Source: Terriglobus albidus (GTDB lineage Bacteria > Acidobacteriota > Terriglobia > Terriglobales > Acidobacteriaceae). From it: a stretch of 64,000 bases of DNA. The stretch lies in the NCBI RefSeq assembly GCF_008000815.1, contig NZ_CP042806.1:6341583-6405582 (forward strand). Direction: 5' to 3'. The position numbers were made by a program, and so were the translations under genes. A model generated the notes under the pieces. It made no database searches and was not told the DNA's origin. It saw nothing but the letters and a program-made list of their open reading frames with translations. Shown here one piece after another: positions 20,321-28,594 of this stretch (its first letter is position 1; every line of letters starts with the position of its first letter).

Positions 20321-20468
20321 GATGCATTTTCCTCCTAGCTGTGGGCCGGGATCTCCGGCCTTCACATCATCTGACGCATACCATAGCATAATCGATTCAT
20401 AAAATGTGACACAAATACACTCAACTTTAGAGCAAACTCCTATCTCATCGTAAACACTTGAAAATAAA

Positions 20469-20843
20469 TTACTTTTTCACATGTTCCAGTCGTCGTTCGG
20501 CCAACTCGCCACCAAAAACGGTGGCCGGAACCATGACGACGATCGATACCCAGGTCAATTCCAGGGAGCCCGACCGGCTGACAAGGAGAGACTCCGCCAC
20601 GCCGAACCCGCCCGTGGCAAACAGGATGATCGCCGTTCCCCAGGAGGACCGGCGCGACCCGCCGATAACCGCGGCCAGGAATCCGGTCGCCACCGAGCAG
20701 AAGGAGCCGACTACGATACTTGCAAGCAGATAACGCGTCGAGACCCGTTGTGTCGGATCATGATGTGTCGCGAGAAACCAGACAACCGAGCTGCCGAGTG
20801 AGAGCAGGTAACCAACGACAGCGCCGAGAACGATCCGAACCAT
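20469..20843 (-). CDS. Small integral membrane protein, unknown
   Basis: A 124-residue protein with four predicted hydrophobic helices (about 4-24, 39-62, 67-84, 92-112) and a charged C-terminus (ELAERRLEHVKK). Not recognised as a named family. The start MVRIVLG at 20843 is preceded by GGAG. It is divergent from the CHASE3 histidine kinase. The reverse strand also has open frames, but the hydrophobic periodicity and ribosome site support this strand. Confidence 0.6.
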   Translation of the reverse strand: MVRIVLGAVVGYLLSLGSSVVWFLATHHDPTQRVSTRYLLASIVVGSFCSVATGFLAAVIGGSRRSSWGTAIILFATGGFGVAESLLVSRSGSLELTWVSIVVMVPATVFGGELAERRLEHVKK

Positions 20844-20910
20844 GGGAACTCTCCGTGCTGAATGATGACATACCAGTTCAGGCAACTCCGCAACAAAAGC
20901 TTTGCATCGC

Positions 20911-22335
20911 ATGGAAGTCCCTTTGATAGTCTCGATGCGTGCCTTTGGTTACCGGCTCGCCTATATCGGCGCCGTTCTGATTGTGTTGCTCAATAGCTGG
21001 CTGGCTTATCGCTCTCTCCATACCTTTGCGGCGAGCCAGCAGTGGCAGGCCCATACCCTGGAGACCCTTACTGCCTGCGAGCAGTTAGTGGCGGAGATCC
21101 GGACTGCCGAGAGCGCAGCCCGCGGCTACGTCCTGCAGGCGGACCCATTCCTGGAAAAGCAGTACAACGACGCCATCAACCGAGTTTGGGATACCTTCGA
21201 GTACGTGGGCAAGCTCACGGAGGATAGTCCCAGCCAGCAGGCTCGCCTCCCCAAAGTCCGCGAGCGGATTCAGGCACGGCTCACCTCAATTGAGATCGGC
21301 GTTCAACTTCGCAAGGTTCAACCCACCGCCGCGCTCACACCGGAGCAGCTTGCGATCATGATGACCGACCAGTACCGGTATGGCGACTTCACAACGGCTT
21401 ACGCCATCGCCCAGGTCGAAGGAGAGGAGCGCCGTCTGCTCAAATGGCGGGATGCCCAGGTCACAAGTGCCCGCGGCTCGGCCTACACCACCTTCGGCGT
21501 TGCCACCGGACTGAATCTGCTGTTCCTGATTCTCGCCTTCCATTTCCTTGGGAAAGAGGTTACTGCCCGCGACCGGATCACGGCGCAGGCAGAAGAGATT
21601 CGAGCACTGGCTACCGACCTGGAAAAGCGCGTGCAGGAGCGCACGTATGAGCTCCAAACCTCGAACCAGGAGCTCGAAGCCTTCTCCTATTCCGTATCGC
21701 ACGATCTTCGCGCACCGCTACGCACTATCGATGGCTTTTCGCTGGCCCTGTATGAGGACTACGGCGATAAGTTGAATGATCAGGGGCGCGACTACATTCA
21801 TCGCGTCCGCAATGGTGTGCAGCGCATGGGCCAGTTGATCGATGCCCTGCTGCAGTTGTCCCGTGTCACCCGTACCGACCTCGTCCGCGAGACCACGGAT
21901 CTGGCGGAGCTTGCACGCTCCGTCGCCGCTGACCTCAAAGCCTCAGACCCGGAGCGCAATGTCCGCTTCGAGATTCCCGGCACTCCCGTGCTGGCTCAGG
22001 CTGACCCTCGCCTGCTGCGCATCGCCCTTGAAAACCTGCTGGGGAATGCCTTTAAGTTCACCGCAAAAACACCAAACGCTGTCATCCGGTTCGGCTCCTA
22101 TCCGGGAGATGGCGCGAACGTCTACTTTATCCGCGATAATGGAGCCGGCTTTGACATGCAGTATGTCGATCGCCTCTTCACTGCATTTCAGCGCCTGCAC
22201 GGAGACCGCGACTTCAAAGGCTCAGGCATCGGCCTCGCAACCACGCTTCGCATCGTCCGCCGGCATCAGGGCCGCATCTGGGCCGAGGGCAAAGAAGATC
22301 AGGGCGCGACCTTCTACTTCACACTTGGATCATAA
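20911..22335 (+). CDS. CHASE3-domain sensor histidine kinase
   Basis: A membrane kinase of about 474 residues. One N-terminal helix (about 12-32) is followed by a periplasmic CHASE3 domain (about 35-180, with TAESAARGYVLQADPFLEKQYNDA), a second helix (about 195-212), a short coiled coil, a HisKA box with phospho-acceptor His in SYSVSHDLRAPLRT (near residue 264), and an HATPase domain (LENLLGNAFKFT; IRDNGAGFDM; GSGIGLATTLRIV). This matches the phytochrome-like kinase class. An Rcp1-like response regulator starts 22 bp downstream and is the likely partner. The start is uncertain: ATG at 20911 or 20935. Confidence 0.9.
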   Translation: MEVPLIVSMRAFGYRLAYIGAVLIVLLNSWLAYRSLHTFAASQQWQAHTLETLTACEQLVAEIRTAESAARGYVLQADPFLEKQYNDAINRVWDTFEYVGKLTEDSPSQQARLPKVRERIQARLTSIEIGVQLRKVQPTAALTPEQLAIMMTDQYRYGDFTTAYAIAQVEGEERRLLKWRDAQVTSARGSAYTTFGVATGLNLLFLILAFHFLGKEVTARDRITAQAEEIRALATDLEKRVQERTYELQTSNQELEAFSYSVSHDLRAPLRTIDGFSLALYEDYGDKLNDQGRDYIHRVRNGVQRMGQLIDALLQLSRVTRTDLVRETTDLAELARSVAADLKASDPERNVRFEIPGTPVLAQADPRLLRIALENLLGNAFKFTAKTPNAVIRFGSYPGDGANVYFIRDNGAGFDMQYVDRLFTAFQRLHGDRDFKGSGIGLATTLRIVRRHQGRIWAEGKEDQGATFYFTLGS

Positions 22336-22357
22336 TCTTGGGGAAAGGTTCCTACGA

Positions 22358-22792
22358 ATGACCATCAACACGAATTTGATTCTGTTGGTCGAAGACGATC
22401 CGGACCACGAAGCACTCGCCATCCGCGCTTTGCGCAAGGCTAATGTCGCGAACGAGATCAGTGTCGCGCGCGACGGTGCCGAGGCTCTTGCACTGGTCGA
22501 CAAGTTCGAGGCCGGCGAACTTCCCATGCCGCAGCTCGTTCTTCTGGACCTGAAGCTCCCTAAGGTGCAGGGCCTGGATGTGTTGAAAGCAATTCGCTCC
22601 AAAGAAAGGGCTTCATTATTGCCCGTCGTAGTACTCACTTCCTCCGACGAAGAGCGCGATATCGTCAGCTCGTATCGTCTGGGCGTCAACAGCTACATTC
22701 GCAAACCCGTCAACTTTACAGATTTTGCCGAAGCCACCAAGCAGCTTGGAATGTACTGGCTTCTGCTGAACCAGGCGCCGCCTATCTCCTGA
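22358..22792 (+). CDS. Rcp1-like single-domain response regulator
   Basis: A 144-residue receiver domain only. The acidic pocket is EDD in ILLVEDDPDHEAL, the phospho-acceptor Asp is in VLLDLKLPKVQG, the conserved Thr/Ser is in VVLTSSDE, and the Lys is in IRKPV. Rcp1-type regulators pass phosphate from phytochrome-like kinases without binding DNA. GGGGAAAGG lies before the ATG. It sits between two histidine kinases, the next starting 9 bp after its stop, so it may relay between them. Confidence 0.93.
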   Translation: MTINTNLILLVEDDPDHEALAIRALRKANVANEISVARDGAEALALVDKFEAGELPMPQLVLLDLKLPKVQGLDVLKAIRSKERASLLPVVVLTSSDEERDIVSSYRLGVNSYIRKPVNFTDFAEATKQLGMYWLLLNQAPPIS

Positions 22793-22801
22793 GACCCGCG
22801 C

Positions 22802-24334
22802 GTGACCTTACCGCAGCCCAATCTCGTTCCTCTCGCAGAACAACGCAGGCGGCTTCGCGTCCTTATCGTGGAAGACTACGAGCCTGATGCGCTGTTGCTG
22901 CGGCGTCATCTTCACCGCGCCGGATACGAGATCGAGATGCGGTGCATCGAAACCCGCGCGCAGATGCATGAGGCCCTGCGTTCGGGGAGCTGGGACGTGG
23001 TCATCGCCGACTACACGTTGCCCGGCTTTGGAGCACGCGATGCCCTGGCCCTGTTGCAGGCCAGCGGGATCGATCTGCCTTTCATCATCGTCTCTGGCAC
23101 CATCAGCGAAGAAACAGCTGTCTCCGCCATGCGCGCGGGAGCACATGACTATGTGTTGAAGGACAACCTGGAGCGCCTTGTACCCGCAATCGAACGAGAG
23201 CTCGCCGATGCCGAAGCCCGCCGCGAAAAACTACGCACCGCCGCCGCGCTCAAAACCCTGGAAACGCGCTTCTCCGCGACCTTCAACCAGGCTGCCGTGG
23301 GCATGGCCCACATCTCGCTCGATGGACGATGGATCCTGGTCAATCAGCGCCTGCGCGACATACTCGGTTTGACCGCGGAGGAGCTGGAGTCAATCAGCTT
23401 CTACGATCTGCTACTGCCGGCCTCCGATCGCGATGAAGACGAGGAGATCGTCTTCGAAGATCTGCTCTCGCGCAGAATCCCCAGCCTGCGCGTTGAAAAA
23501 TGCCTACGCCATAAAGATGGCCACGCTGTCGATGTGCAGCTCACCATCTCTGTCCTGCAGCCAGACCCCAATGAGACCGAATCGCTCTCGCTGGTGATTG
23601 AGGATATCTCCGCGCGCAAGGCCGATGCTCGCGAGCGCGCTGACCTGGTGAAACGCCTGATCAATTCCGAACGCCTGGCGTCCGCGGGGCGCATGGCCAA
23701 TACGCTGGCGCATGAGATTAATAATCCGCTCGAAGCTCTGACGAATGTGCTGTATCTGCTGCAAACGCATCCAGAGCTTCCACTAGATCTGCAGGAGCTG
23801 GTCAATATGGGGGCACGCGAGCTGGATCGCGTCGGCCACATCACCCGCACCACGCTCAGCTTCTACCGCGGCAACTCCGGCAGAGGACATCTCGTGAATA
23901 AGCTGATCGGCGAAGTGGTGCAGATCTTTGCCTCCCGCGCCGAAGGGGCACAGGTACAGATCATCACGGATCTTCGTCCTTCCGCCTCCGGAACAACCTT
24001 CCCGCTTTCATTGCGGCAGGTCTTTGCCAACCTGATCGGCAATGCCATCGAAGCCATGTCAGGTACAGGCGGCACCCTCACCATCCGCTCCCGCGAGACA
24101 GCCACATGCGCCATCGTAACCATCGCCGATACCGGCCCCGGAATCGCGCAGGCGCACATCTCACAGATCTTCGAGCCCTTCTTCACCACCAAGGGCGAGC
24201 GCGGCACCGGCCTTGGCCTGTGGGTCACCCGCGGTATCGTCGCCGAATCCGGTGGAACCCTCACTCTGCGCTCAAGCACCGACCCCACACATTGCGGCAC
24301 CACAATGCGAATTACGTTACCGCTGAAGGGTTAG
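22802..24334 (+). CDS. Receiver-PAS histidine kinase
   Basis: A 510-residue soluble kinase. It starts with a receiver domain (about 18-135; acidic pair in LIVEDYEPDA, phospho-acceptor in VVIADYTLPGFGARDA), then a PAS domain (about 155-275), then HisKA with His in TLAHEINNPLEALTNVL and a full HATPase domain (LIGNAIEAM; IADTGPGIA; GERGTGLGLWVTRGIV). It probably receives phosphate or a signal from the upstream kinase/regulator pair and acts as the third step of a phosphorelay. GTG start nine bases after the previous stop implies translational coupling. Its own output target is not encoded nearby. Confidence 0.9.
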   Translation: MTLPQPNLVPLAEQRRRLRVLIVEDYEPDALLLRRHLHRAGYEIEMRCIETRAQMHEALRSGSWDVVIADYTLPGFGARDALALLQASGIDLPFIIVSGTISEETAVSAMRAGAHDYVLKDNLERLVPAIERELADAEARREKLRTAAALKTLETRFSATFNQAAVGMAHISLDGRWILVNQRLRDILGLTAEELESISFYDLLLPASDRDEDEEIVFEDLLSRRIPSLRVEKCLRHKDGHAVDVQLTISVLQPDPNETESLSLVIEDISARKADARERADLVKRLINSERLASAGRMANTLAHEINNPLEALTNVLYLLQTHPELPLDLQELVNMGARELDRVGHITRTTLSFYRGNSGRGHLVNKLIGEVVQIFASRAEGAQVQIITDLRPSASGTTFPLSLRQVFANLIGNAIEAMSGTGGTLTIRSRETATCAIVTIADTGPGIAQAHISQIFEPFFTTKGERGTGLGLWVTRGIVAESGGTLTLRSSTDPTHCGTTMRITLPLKG

Positions 24335-24363
24335 GAAATTGAAATGAGTGTGTGAGAGGCGGC

Positions 24364-24753
24364 CTACTCTCCTGCGGGATTATCCGAATGCTTTCCACCC
24401 AGCATCTTGTCGATGCCATCTGGCCAATCGGTAAACAGGGTGTTGCCTGGGCGGGCCTCCCAGTGAAAGGTCTTGTCACGCACAGTGATGGTGCCCTTGA
24501 TCCAACAAGAGGGATAGAGATACCAGGCGTGTAGCTCACCTTCTTTGAGGCGATGGTAGGTGCGAAACATCGTACGTACCTGCCGCGAACTAAGGCTCCA
24601 TCCGGCACACTCTTCCGCGTCTGTTCTCACAGAAGAGTCACTCTCTAAAGCTCCGACAGTGATCGCTGCTCCGGCAGGTAATGGAGCGACATGCTGCCCT
24701 GAAGCAAGAAAGAGAATAAGACCCAGGACTGCAGCTGGATTTGCCGTTACCAT
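24364..24753 (-). CDS. Exported small protein, candidate immunity protein
   Basis: A 129-residue protein with an N-terminal signal-like hydrophobic segment (about 6-29) and two cysteines after it, in ECAGWSLS and YPSCWIKG. The pattern C-x-x-W/F-S-L-S...Y...C...G-x-(I/V)-T-x-R is shared with small periplasmic proteins often seen beside bacterial cell-wall-degrading effectors. Its ATG overlaps the last seven bases of the amidase gene (ATGGTAA), so the two are translationally coupled. Proposed role: periplasmic immunity against the amidase. This is inference from location and coupling; no family was firmly recognised. Confidence 0.55.
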   Translation of the reverse strand: MVTANPAAVLGLILFLASGQHVAPLPAGAAITVGALESDSSVRTDAEECAGWSLSSRQVRTMFRTYHRLKEGELHAWYLYPSCWIKGTITVRDKTFHWEARPGNTLFTDWPDGIDKMLGGKHSDNPAGE

Positions 24754-25361
24754 TGCGCACCTGCCGCTTCTCCCGGATTCTTATGAGAGATCAGGGAGTG
24801 GCGATAGACATCGGTATTGAGCAGATGCAGGGTCGCTTCAAGCTCCTGGACCAGCCAACGTAGCGACGCCTGCTGCTCTGCTGCAGGCGTTTCAAAGGTC
24901 TTATCATCGATGTGATTTCCGACCATCTCGATACCAATCGAGTCCTCATTCACTGGATACCGGTCGGGATAGTCCTTATCTTTTTCATGCTGGTGCGTCT
25001 CCTGCACCAACGTACTGAAATGCCCTCGTAACCGCTTTGTTGCCGTGTCATACCAAGCGCTCTCAGTCTTCGAACAGGATTTTTCCAGCAGGCAACGCGA
25101 CACGATCTTGCCGACGTGCCAGCACTTTTGCTGTAAAGAAACACATTGGTAGGTCGTGCCATCCTTGTCGATGAGAAAGTGTGCGCCGTCAGGTCGATTG
25201 CCGGTACGCCAACCTGCAATGGTGCCGCTCGCCGTCGGAGAATCGGTCTGATGCACCACAATCGCGTGGACATTCTGTAATGGCCCATGCGCGATCTGCG
25301 GGACAAGTTGGACCTTAACCCTGGCTTCGCGGACGACTCCCTGCTTATCCAGAGTAAGCAT
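24747..25361 (-). CDS. N-acetylmuramoyl-L-alanine amidase (Amidase_2/PGRP fold)
   Basis: A 204-residue enzyme expected to cut the lactyl-peptide bond of peptidoglycan. The Zn ligand His37 is in AIVVHQTDS, followed by AHFLIDKDG (60-68), WHVGK (81-85), the catalytic Glu145 in SIGIEMVGN and a second ligand His193 in SHKNPGEA. No signal peptide is visible, so the protein needs another export route or acts after delivery. It starts one base after the stop of the Hcp-like gene and overlaps the exported small gene downstream, forming a tight three-gene unit. Start at 25361 (MLTLDKQ) chosen because upstream residues overlap the previous gene. Candidate secreted antibacterial effector. Confidence 0.8.
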   Translation of the reverse strand: MLTLDKQGVVREARVKVQLVPQIAHGPLQNVHAIVVHQTDSPTASGTIAGWRTGNRPDGAHFLIDKDGTTYQCVSLQQKCWHVGKIVSRCLLEKSCSKTESAWYDTATKRLRGHFSTLVQETHQHEKDKDYPDRYPVNEDSIGIEMVGNHIDDKTFETPAAEQQASLRWLVQELEATLHLLNTDVYRHSLISHKNPGEAAGAQW

Positions 25362-25362
25362 G

Positions 25363-25776
25363 CTAATTACCCACCTTAATATCCATGAAGTTCTGCTGAT
25401 CAAGCGCCGGTTGCAGCTTGACGGTAAGGATGTGGTTGCTGCCACCGCCGCCATCCGTATGGAACCCGCTGATCCACCCATTGAAGCTATAGGTACAAAG
25501 TGCGTCCGCCTGCTTCTCGTCCTGCCAGAACTCGATTTTGATGGGCTTGATCTTATCGCGGGTTACTCCATTCGCGAGCCCAAAGAGCTTCTGCAACGTA
25601 GCGAACGGCATATTGACGGTATCGTGAATATCCACGATGCAACTGATGGAACACCGTAGTGTTCCCATCTGCGGCAGACCATGATGGTCATGATCCGTCT
25701 CAACACCAACGTGGGCTGAGAGTGCGTTGAACTTATCTCCATCAATGGAGACGGTTGCATTCGAAGGTTGAGCCAT
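25363..25776 (-). CDS. Hcp/TssD-like tube protein
   Basis: A 137-residue, all-beta-looking, signal-less protein. The end segment CTYSFNGWISGFHTDGGGGSNHILTVKLQPAL resembles the Hcp (type VI secretion tube) barrel, where a similar STGGSGG loop precedes the last strands. Length is right for short TssD proteins. Assignment is moderate because the N-terminal half was not matched to a known Hcp. No other type VI genes occur in the window, so it would be an orphan, a common situation for Hcp units that carry their own cargo effector. The next gene is a peptidoglycan amidase, one base away. Confidence 0.5.
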   Translation of the reverse strand: MAQPSNATVSIDGDKFNALSAHVGVETDHDHHGLPQMGTLRCSISCIVDIHDTVNMPFATLQKLFGLANGVTRDKIKPIKIEFWQDEKQADALCTYSFNGWISGFHTDGGGGSNHILTVKLQPALDQQNFMDIKVGN

Positions 25777-25875
25777 CGGGGGAGGCCTTCCTCTCTTGCG
25801 TTAAGACTCTAGCAGCTTGCTTTCGGCACCGCGTTACACCAACAAAAACGATTTTGACTACATCATTGCTTCGAC

Positions 25876-27180
25876 TTAAACGAGAACGGGAACATCTTCG
25901 ACGCCTTCCACACCGAACACCTGGCGATAGCGGGCAATCTCTTCGGCGGGTCCGGTGGCTTTCTGGTAGTTATCACTCAGCTTGACTGCGGGTCTTCCAT
26001 TCACTGTCTGCAATTTGCAGATCAGGCCAAGTGGTTCCAGCTCATGTTCTCCACGGGGATGGCAGTCGCGGAAATCATTGGTTAGCAGCGTTCCCCAACC
26101 AGAGCTGAAACGGATTCGCCCGTGGAAGCGATGATGCAGCGTCAGGATCTCTTCCACATCGAGCCCGTCACTGGCAATCAGACGCTTTCGTGCCGGATCC
26201 TGACCGCGCTCCTTGAGCCATCCGATATACTCTTCGCCTGCAACCAGAGGTTCTTTGCTGTCGATGCGAAGGCCGGTCCATGCCGCAACCCAGTCCGGTG
26301 CATGTCGAAAGAACTGGGTGCTGCCGTAGGTATCAGGAAGCAACATCAGCAGCGCTCCGCCGTAGGTCTGCTGCCAGAGTCCGAGCACCTTATACTGCGA
26401 CTGCAGCAGTTCTTCCTCGTTATTTGCCATCGCAGCCAACGCCATCGGCAACTCGTGCGCATTGGTGCCGATCGCTTCCATATCATGCTTATAGGCGAGA
26501 TAAGTATTGGAGGTTCCTGTGAAGCGCTCACCGAGCGTGGATTGCATCGCATCCACAACGTACTCCTGCCACAGGAAGCTGTGACGACGGCGGGTGCCAA
26601 AGTCGGCGATGCGTAACCCCTCCACAGAGCGCATCCGCTCGATCTTCTCCCACAGCCGTGTCTTCGCCCGCGCATACAGGATGTCGAGCTCCAGCTCGCT
26701 CAGATCGCGCAGACCGTAGCGCGTCTTCATCTCACTCAGGATGGAGAGCGCATAGATCTCCCACATGGTCACCTGCGTCCATTCGCCGGCGAACTCCAGC
26801 CGCACTTGTCCATCGACCACATCGAGCAGATAGTCGGGAAGGCGGAAGTGATGCTCCAGCCATTCGAGAAAGGCGGGCTCGAAGATTCCGCGCACGCCAT
26901 AGAAGGTATTGCCGGCGAGCCACACCAACTCGCTCCTCTTGAAGCTGAGGCTGCGTACGTGATCCAGTTGCGCCCGCAACTGCTCGATATCGATCTGCTC
27001 TGCCAACCGCACAGTAGAGTTGCGGTTCACAACGGAGAAGGTCACCTGGACACCGCGAAAGTGCTTCCAAATGTACTGCAGCATAAGCAGCTTGTAGAAG
27101 TCTGTATCCAGCAGCGAGCGGACGATCGGGTCCAGTGCCCAGTTATGGTTATGCGCCCGCCGCGCGAGGTTCAAGATCAT
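25876..27180 (-). CDS. pncB: Nicotinate phosphoribosyltransferase
   Basis: A 434-residue enzyme that makes nicotinate mononucleotide from nicotinate and PRPP for NAD salvage. Family features: LLDTDFYKLLMLQYIW at 23-38, the GTRRRHSFLWQEYVVDAM segment (active-site His is the modified residue in the family), TGTSNTYLAYKHDMEAIGTNAHELPMAL and the PRPP-site SGWGTLLTNDF. Full length. A MITE ends only 10 bp from its start codon on the upstream side, so the promoter and ribosome site must lie in the MITE or the gene is leaderless. Confidence 0.95.
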   Translation of the reverse strand: MILNLARRAHNHNWALDPIVRSLLDTDFYKLLMLQYIWKHFRGVQVTFSVVNRNSTVRLAEQIDIEQLRAQLDHVRSLSFKRSELVWLAGNTFYGVRGIFEPAFLEWLEHHFRLPDYLLDVVDGQVRLEFAGEWTQVTMWEIYALSILSEMKTRYGLRDLSELELDILYARAKTRLWEKIERMRSVEGLRIADFGTRRRHSFLWQEYVVDAMQSTLGERFTGTSNTYLAYKHDMEAIGTNAHELPMALAAMANNEEELLQSQYKVLGLWQQTYGGALLMLLPDTYGSTQFFRHAPDWVAAWTGLRIDSKEPLVAGEEYIGWLKERGQDPARKRLIASDGLDVEEILTLHHRFHGRIRFSSGWGTLLTNDFRDCHPRGEHELEPLGLICKLQTVNGRPAVKLSDNYQKATGPAEEIARYRQVFGVEGVEDVPVLV

Positions 27181-27190
27181 ATGCAGCCAT

Positions 27191-27306
27191 TAGAGCATTT
27201 TCCCTGTAGGTGTAGTTTAGGGCTCCCGTATCTATGGGCGTTTTCCGTAATGAAATCGCCGCTGCACAACCTTTCCGGGATACCAAACAACAGGGAAAAT
27301 GCTCTA
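27191..27306. mobile_element. MITE family 1, intact copy
   Basis: A 116-bp element with inverted ends GAGCATTTTCCCTGT / ACAGGGAAAATGCTC bounded by TA. It matches the copies at 9606-9988 (interrupted) and 62426-62538. It occupies the pncB upstream region and lies between two divergent genes. Confidence 0.88.
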
Positions 27307-27410
27307 AAGCATTTATCGGGATTTCCCTCGAAATCCTTATCGGAATCCCCGATGGCTGTGATTGAAACAATCCTTTTGACGCCGGTGCCGGAGCATTTCA
27401 AGCTCAACAC

Positions 27411-28097
27411 ATGAAGACGTTACGCATCGGGATCCTCGGCGACTATTGCGAAGCAAACCCTACCCACCTTGCCACGAACGACGGCCTGCAGCACGCCGCG
27501 GCGGCGTTGGAGATCAAGGCGGAGGCGTCATGGCTCGCGACCGACGAAGCGCATGATCTTGCTGCTTTCGATGCGCTCTTCTGTTCCCCGGGAAGTCCAT
27601 ATCGCAGTATGGAGGGTGCGCTCACCGGGATCCGCTTCGCGCGTGAGAACAAGGTTCCGCTCATCGGCACCTGCGGCGGCTTTCAGCACATCATCCTCGA
27701 ATACGCACGGTCGGTGATGCATGTCGAAGATGCGGCGCACGCCGAGACCGATCCTTATGCCTCCCGGCTGGTAATAGCGCCACTCACCTGTTCTCTCGTT
27801 GGCAAGACAATGGAGGTACTTTTCACGCCTGGTACCCTGGCCGCACAAGCCTACGGCTCCGCAACCGCAGAAGAGAACTTCTACTGCAACTTCGGCCTGA
27901 ACCCGGAGTACGAACCACAGCTCGAAGAGGCCGGCCTAAGCATCACCGCCCGTGACCAGTTCGGAGAGGCCCGTGTTGTCGAGCTGCCGTCGCATCCCTT
28001 CTATGCCGGGACCTTGTTTGTACCGCAGACTCGCTCCACAGCCGGGAAACCGCATCCTCTGCTGGTGGCTTATCTTCGCGCAGCGGCGAATATTTGA
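27411..28097 (+). CDS. CTP-synthase-like glutamine amidotransferase domain protein
   Basis: A 228-residue stand-alone class I amidotransferase domain most like the C-terminal glutaminase half of CTP synthase. The nucleophile elbow is GTCGGFQHI with Cys near residue 86, and the C-terminal part LPSHPFYAGTLFVPQTRS...HPLLVAYLRAA keeps the His but has Phe where CTP synthase has the Glu of HPE. The catalytic triad is therefore incomplete and activity is uncertain. No CTP synthetase ATP domain is fused or adjacent. It follows an intergenic MITE and has no operon partner. Confidence 0.8.
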   Translation: MKTLRIGILGDYCEANPTHLATNDGLQHAAAALEIKAEASWLATDEAHDLAAFDALFCSPGSPYRSMEGALTGIRFARENKVPLIGTCGGFQHIILEYARSVMHVEDAAHAETDPYASRLVIAPLTCSLVGKTMEVLFTPGTLAAQAYGSATAEENFYCNFGLNPEYEPQLEEAGLSITARDQFGEARVVELPSHPFYAGTLFVPQTRSTAGKPHPLLVAYLRAAANI

Positions 28098-28210
28098 TTT
28101 GTCCTTTCGGAGTGAAACGGAGAAATCTGCTGTTATCGCAGCAAGCCCGAAAAGTATGGGCTGAGAAACGGATTTCTCCGCTCCCAACGGTCGCTACGAA
28201 ATGACAAACA
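28098..28210. repeat. Dispersed intergenic repeat with inverted arms
   Basis: Two opposed copies of the module seen at 1.7 kb: GGAGAAATCTGCT at about 28126 and GGATTTCTCCGCT at about 28171, closing with CGCTACGAAATGACAAA. The arms can form a long imperfect hairpin after the stop codon of the amidotransferase gene. Confidence 0.7.
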
Positions 28211-28324
28211 AAGTGACTGCTTGTTGTGTTTTGCAATCTTCCTGCCCCGCTGTAGCGTTGCGAACATTCATCCCAACGAACGAGTTCAGCGGTGACGCAA
28301 CCCGGCCGGGGCAGATATCGCACC

Positions 28325-28361
28325 ATTCAACGATTCAACTATTCAACAATTCAACCATTCA
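28325..28361. repeat. ATTCAACN octamer tandem repeat
   Basis: Four and a half direct repeats of an 8-bp unit ATTCAACN, in which the eighth base varies (G, T, A, C). Similar arrays occur at 35441-35471 (inverted), 35564-35595 and 42154-42171. Confidence 0.8.
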
Positions 28362-28592
28362 GTGCAGCGTGCTATTCACCTGTGGTGACATTGCCTGCAG
28401 CAGACCCTCAAGCGTCAGTTGCTGTACCGCCTGCTGGCACATCTTCACTGCCTGCAGAAATGCCTCCGGAGCCAGACGAACGGTCACGGCGCCCACGGAG
28501 AGATGTACTGTTCCGCAGGCACACAAGGTTACGCCGCCGAGACCTTCGGCCTCGGCCAGCATCATGCGCTCTTCACTGGCGGCACAGGCCAT
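28359..28592 (-). CDS. Small CxC protein co-transcribed with rpsD
   Basis: A 77-residue protein with the conserved-looking block LCACGTVHLSVGAVTVRL, a C-x-C pair followed by a beta-like stretch, then a helical FLQAVKMCQQAVQQL. Not recognised by name. Its ATG follows the rpsD stop codon by two bases, with GGAG overlapping the end of rpsD, so translation is coupled. The C-x-C-G-x-x-H pattern could bind a metal. A frame on the opposite strand overlaps it but lacks a ribosome site. Confidence 0.65.
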   Translation of the reverse strand: MACAASEERMMLAEAEGLGGVTLCACGTVHLSVGAVTVRLAPEAFLQAVKMCQQAVQQLTLEGLLQAMSPQVNSTLH

Positions 28593-28594
28593 GA

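Noticed and set aside
20321..20468. CIRCE or sigma-32 type heat-shock promoter before hsp20
   Set aside because: No inverted repeat of the CIRCE type and no good CTTGAA/CCCAT pair at the right spacing.
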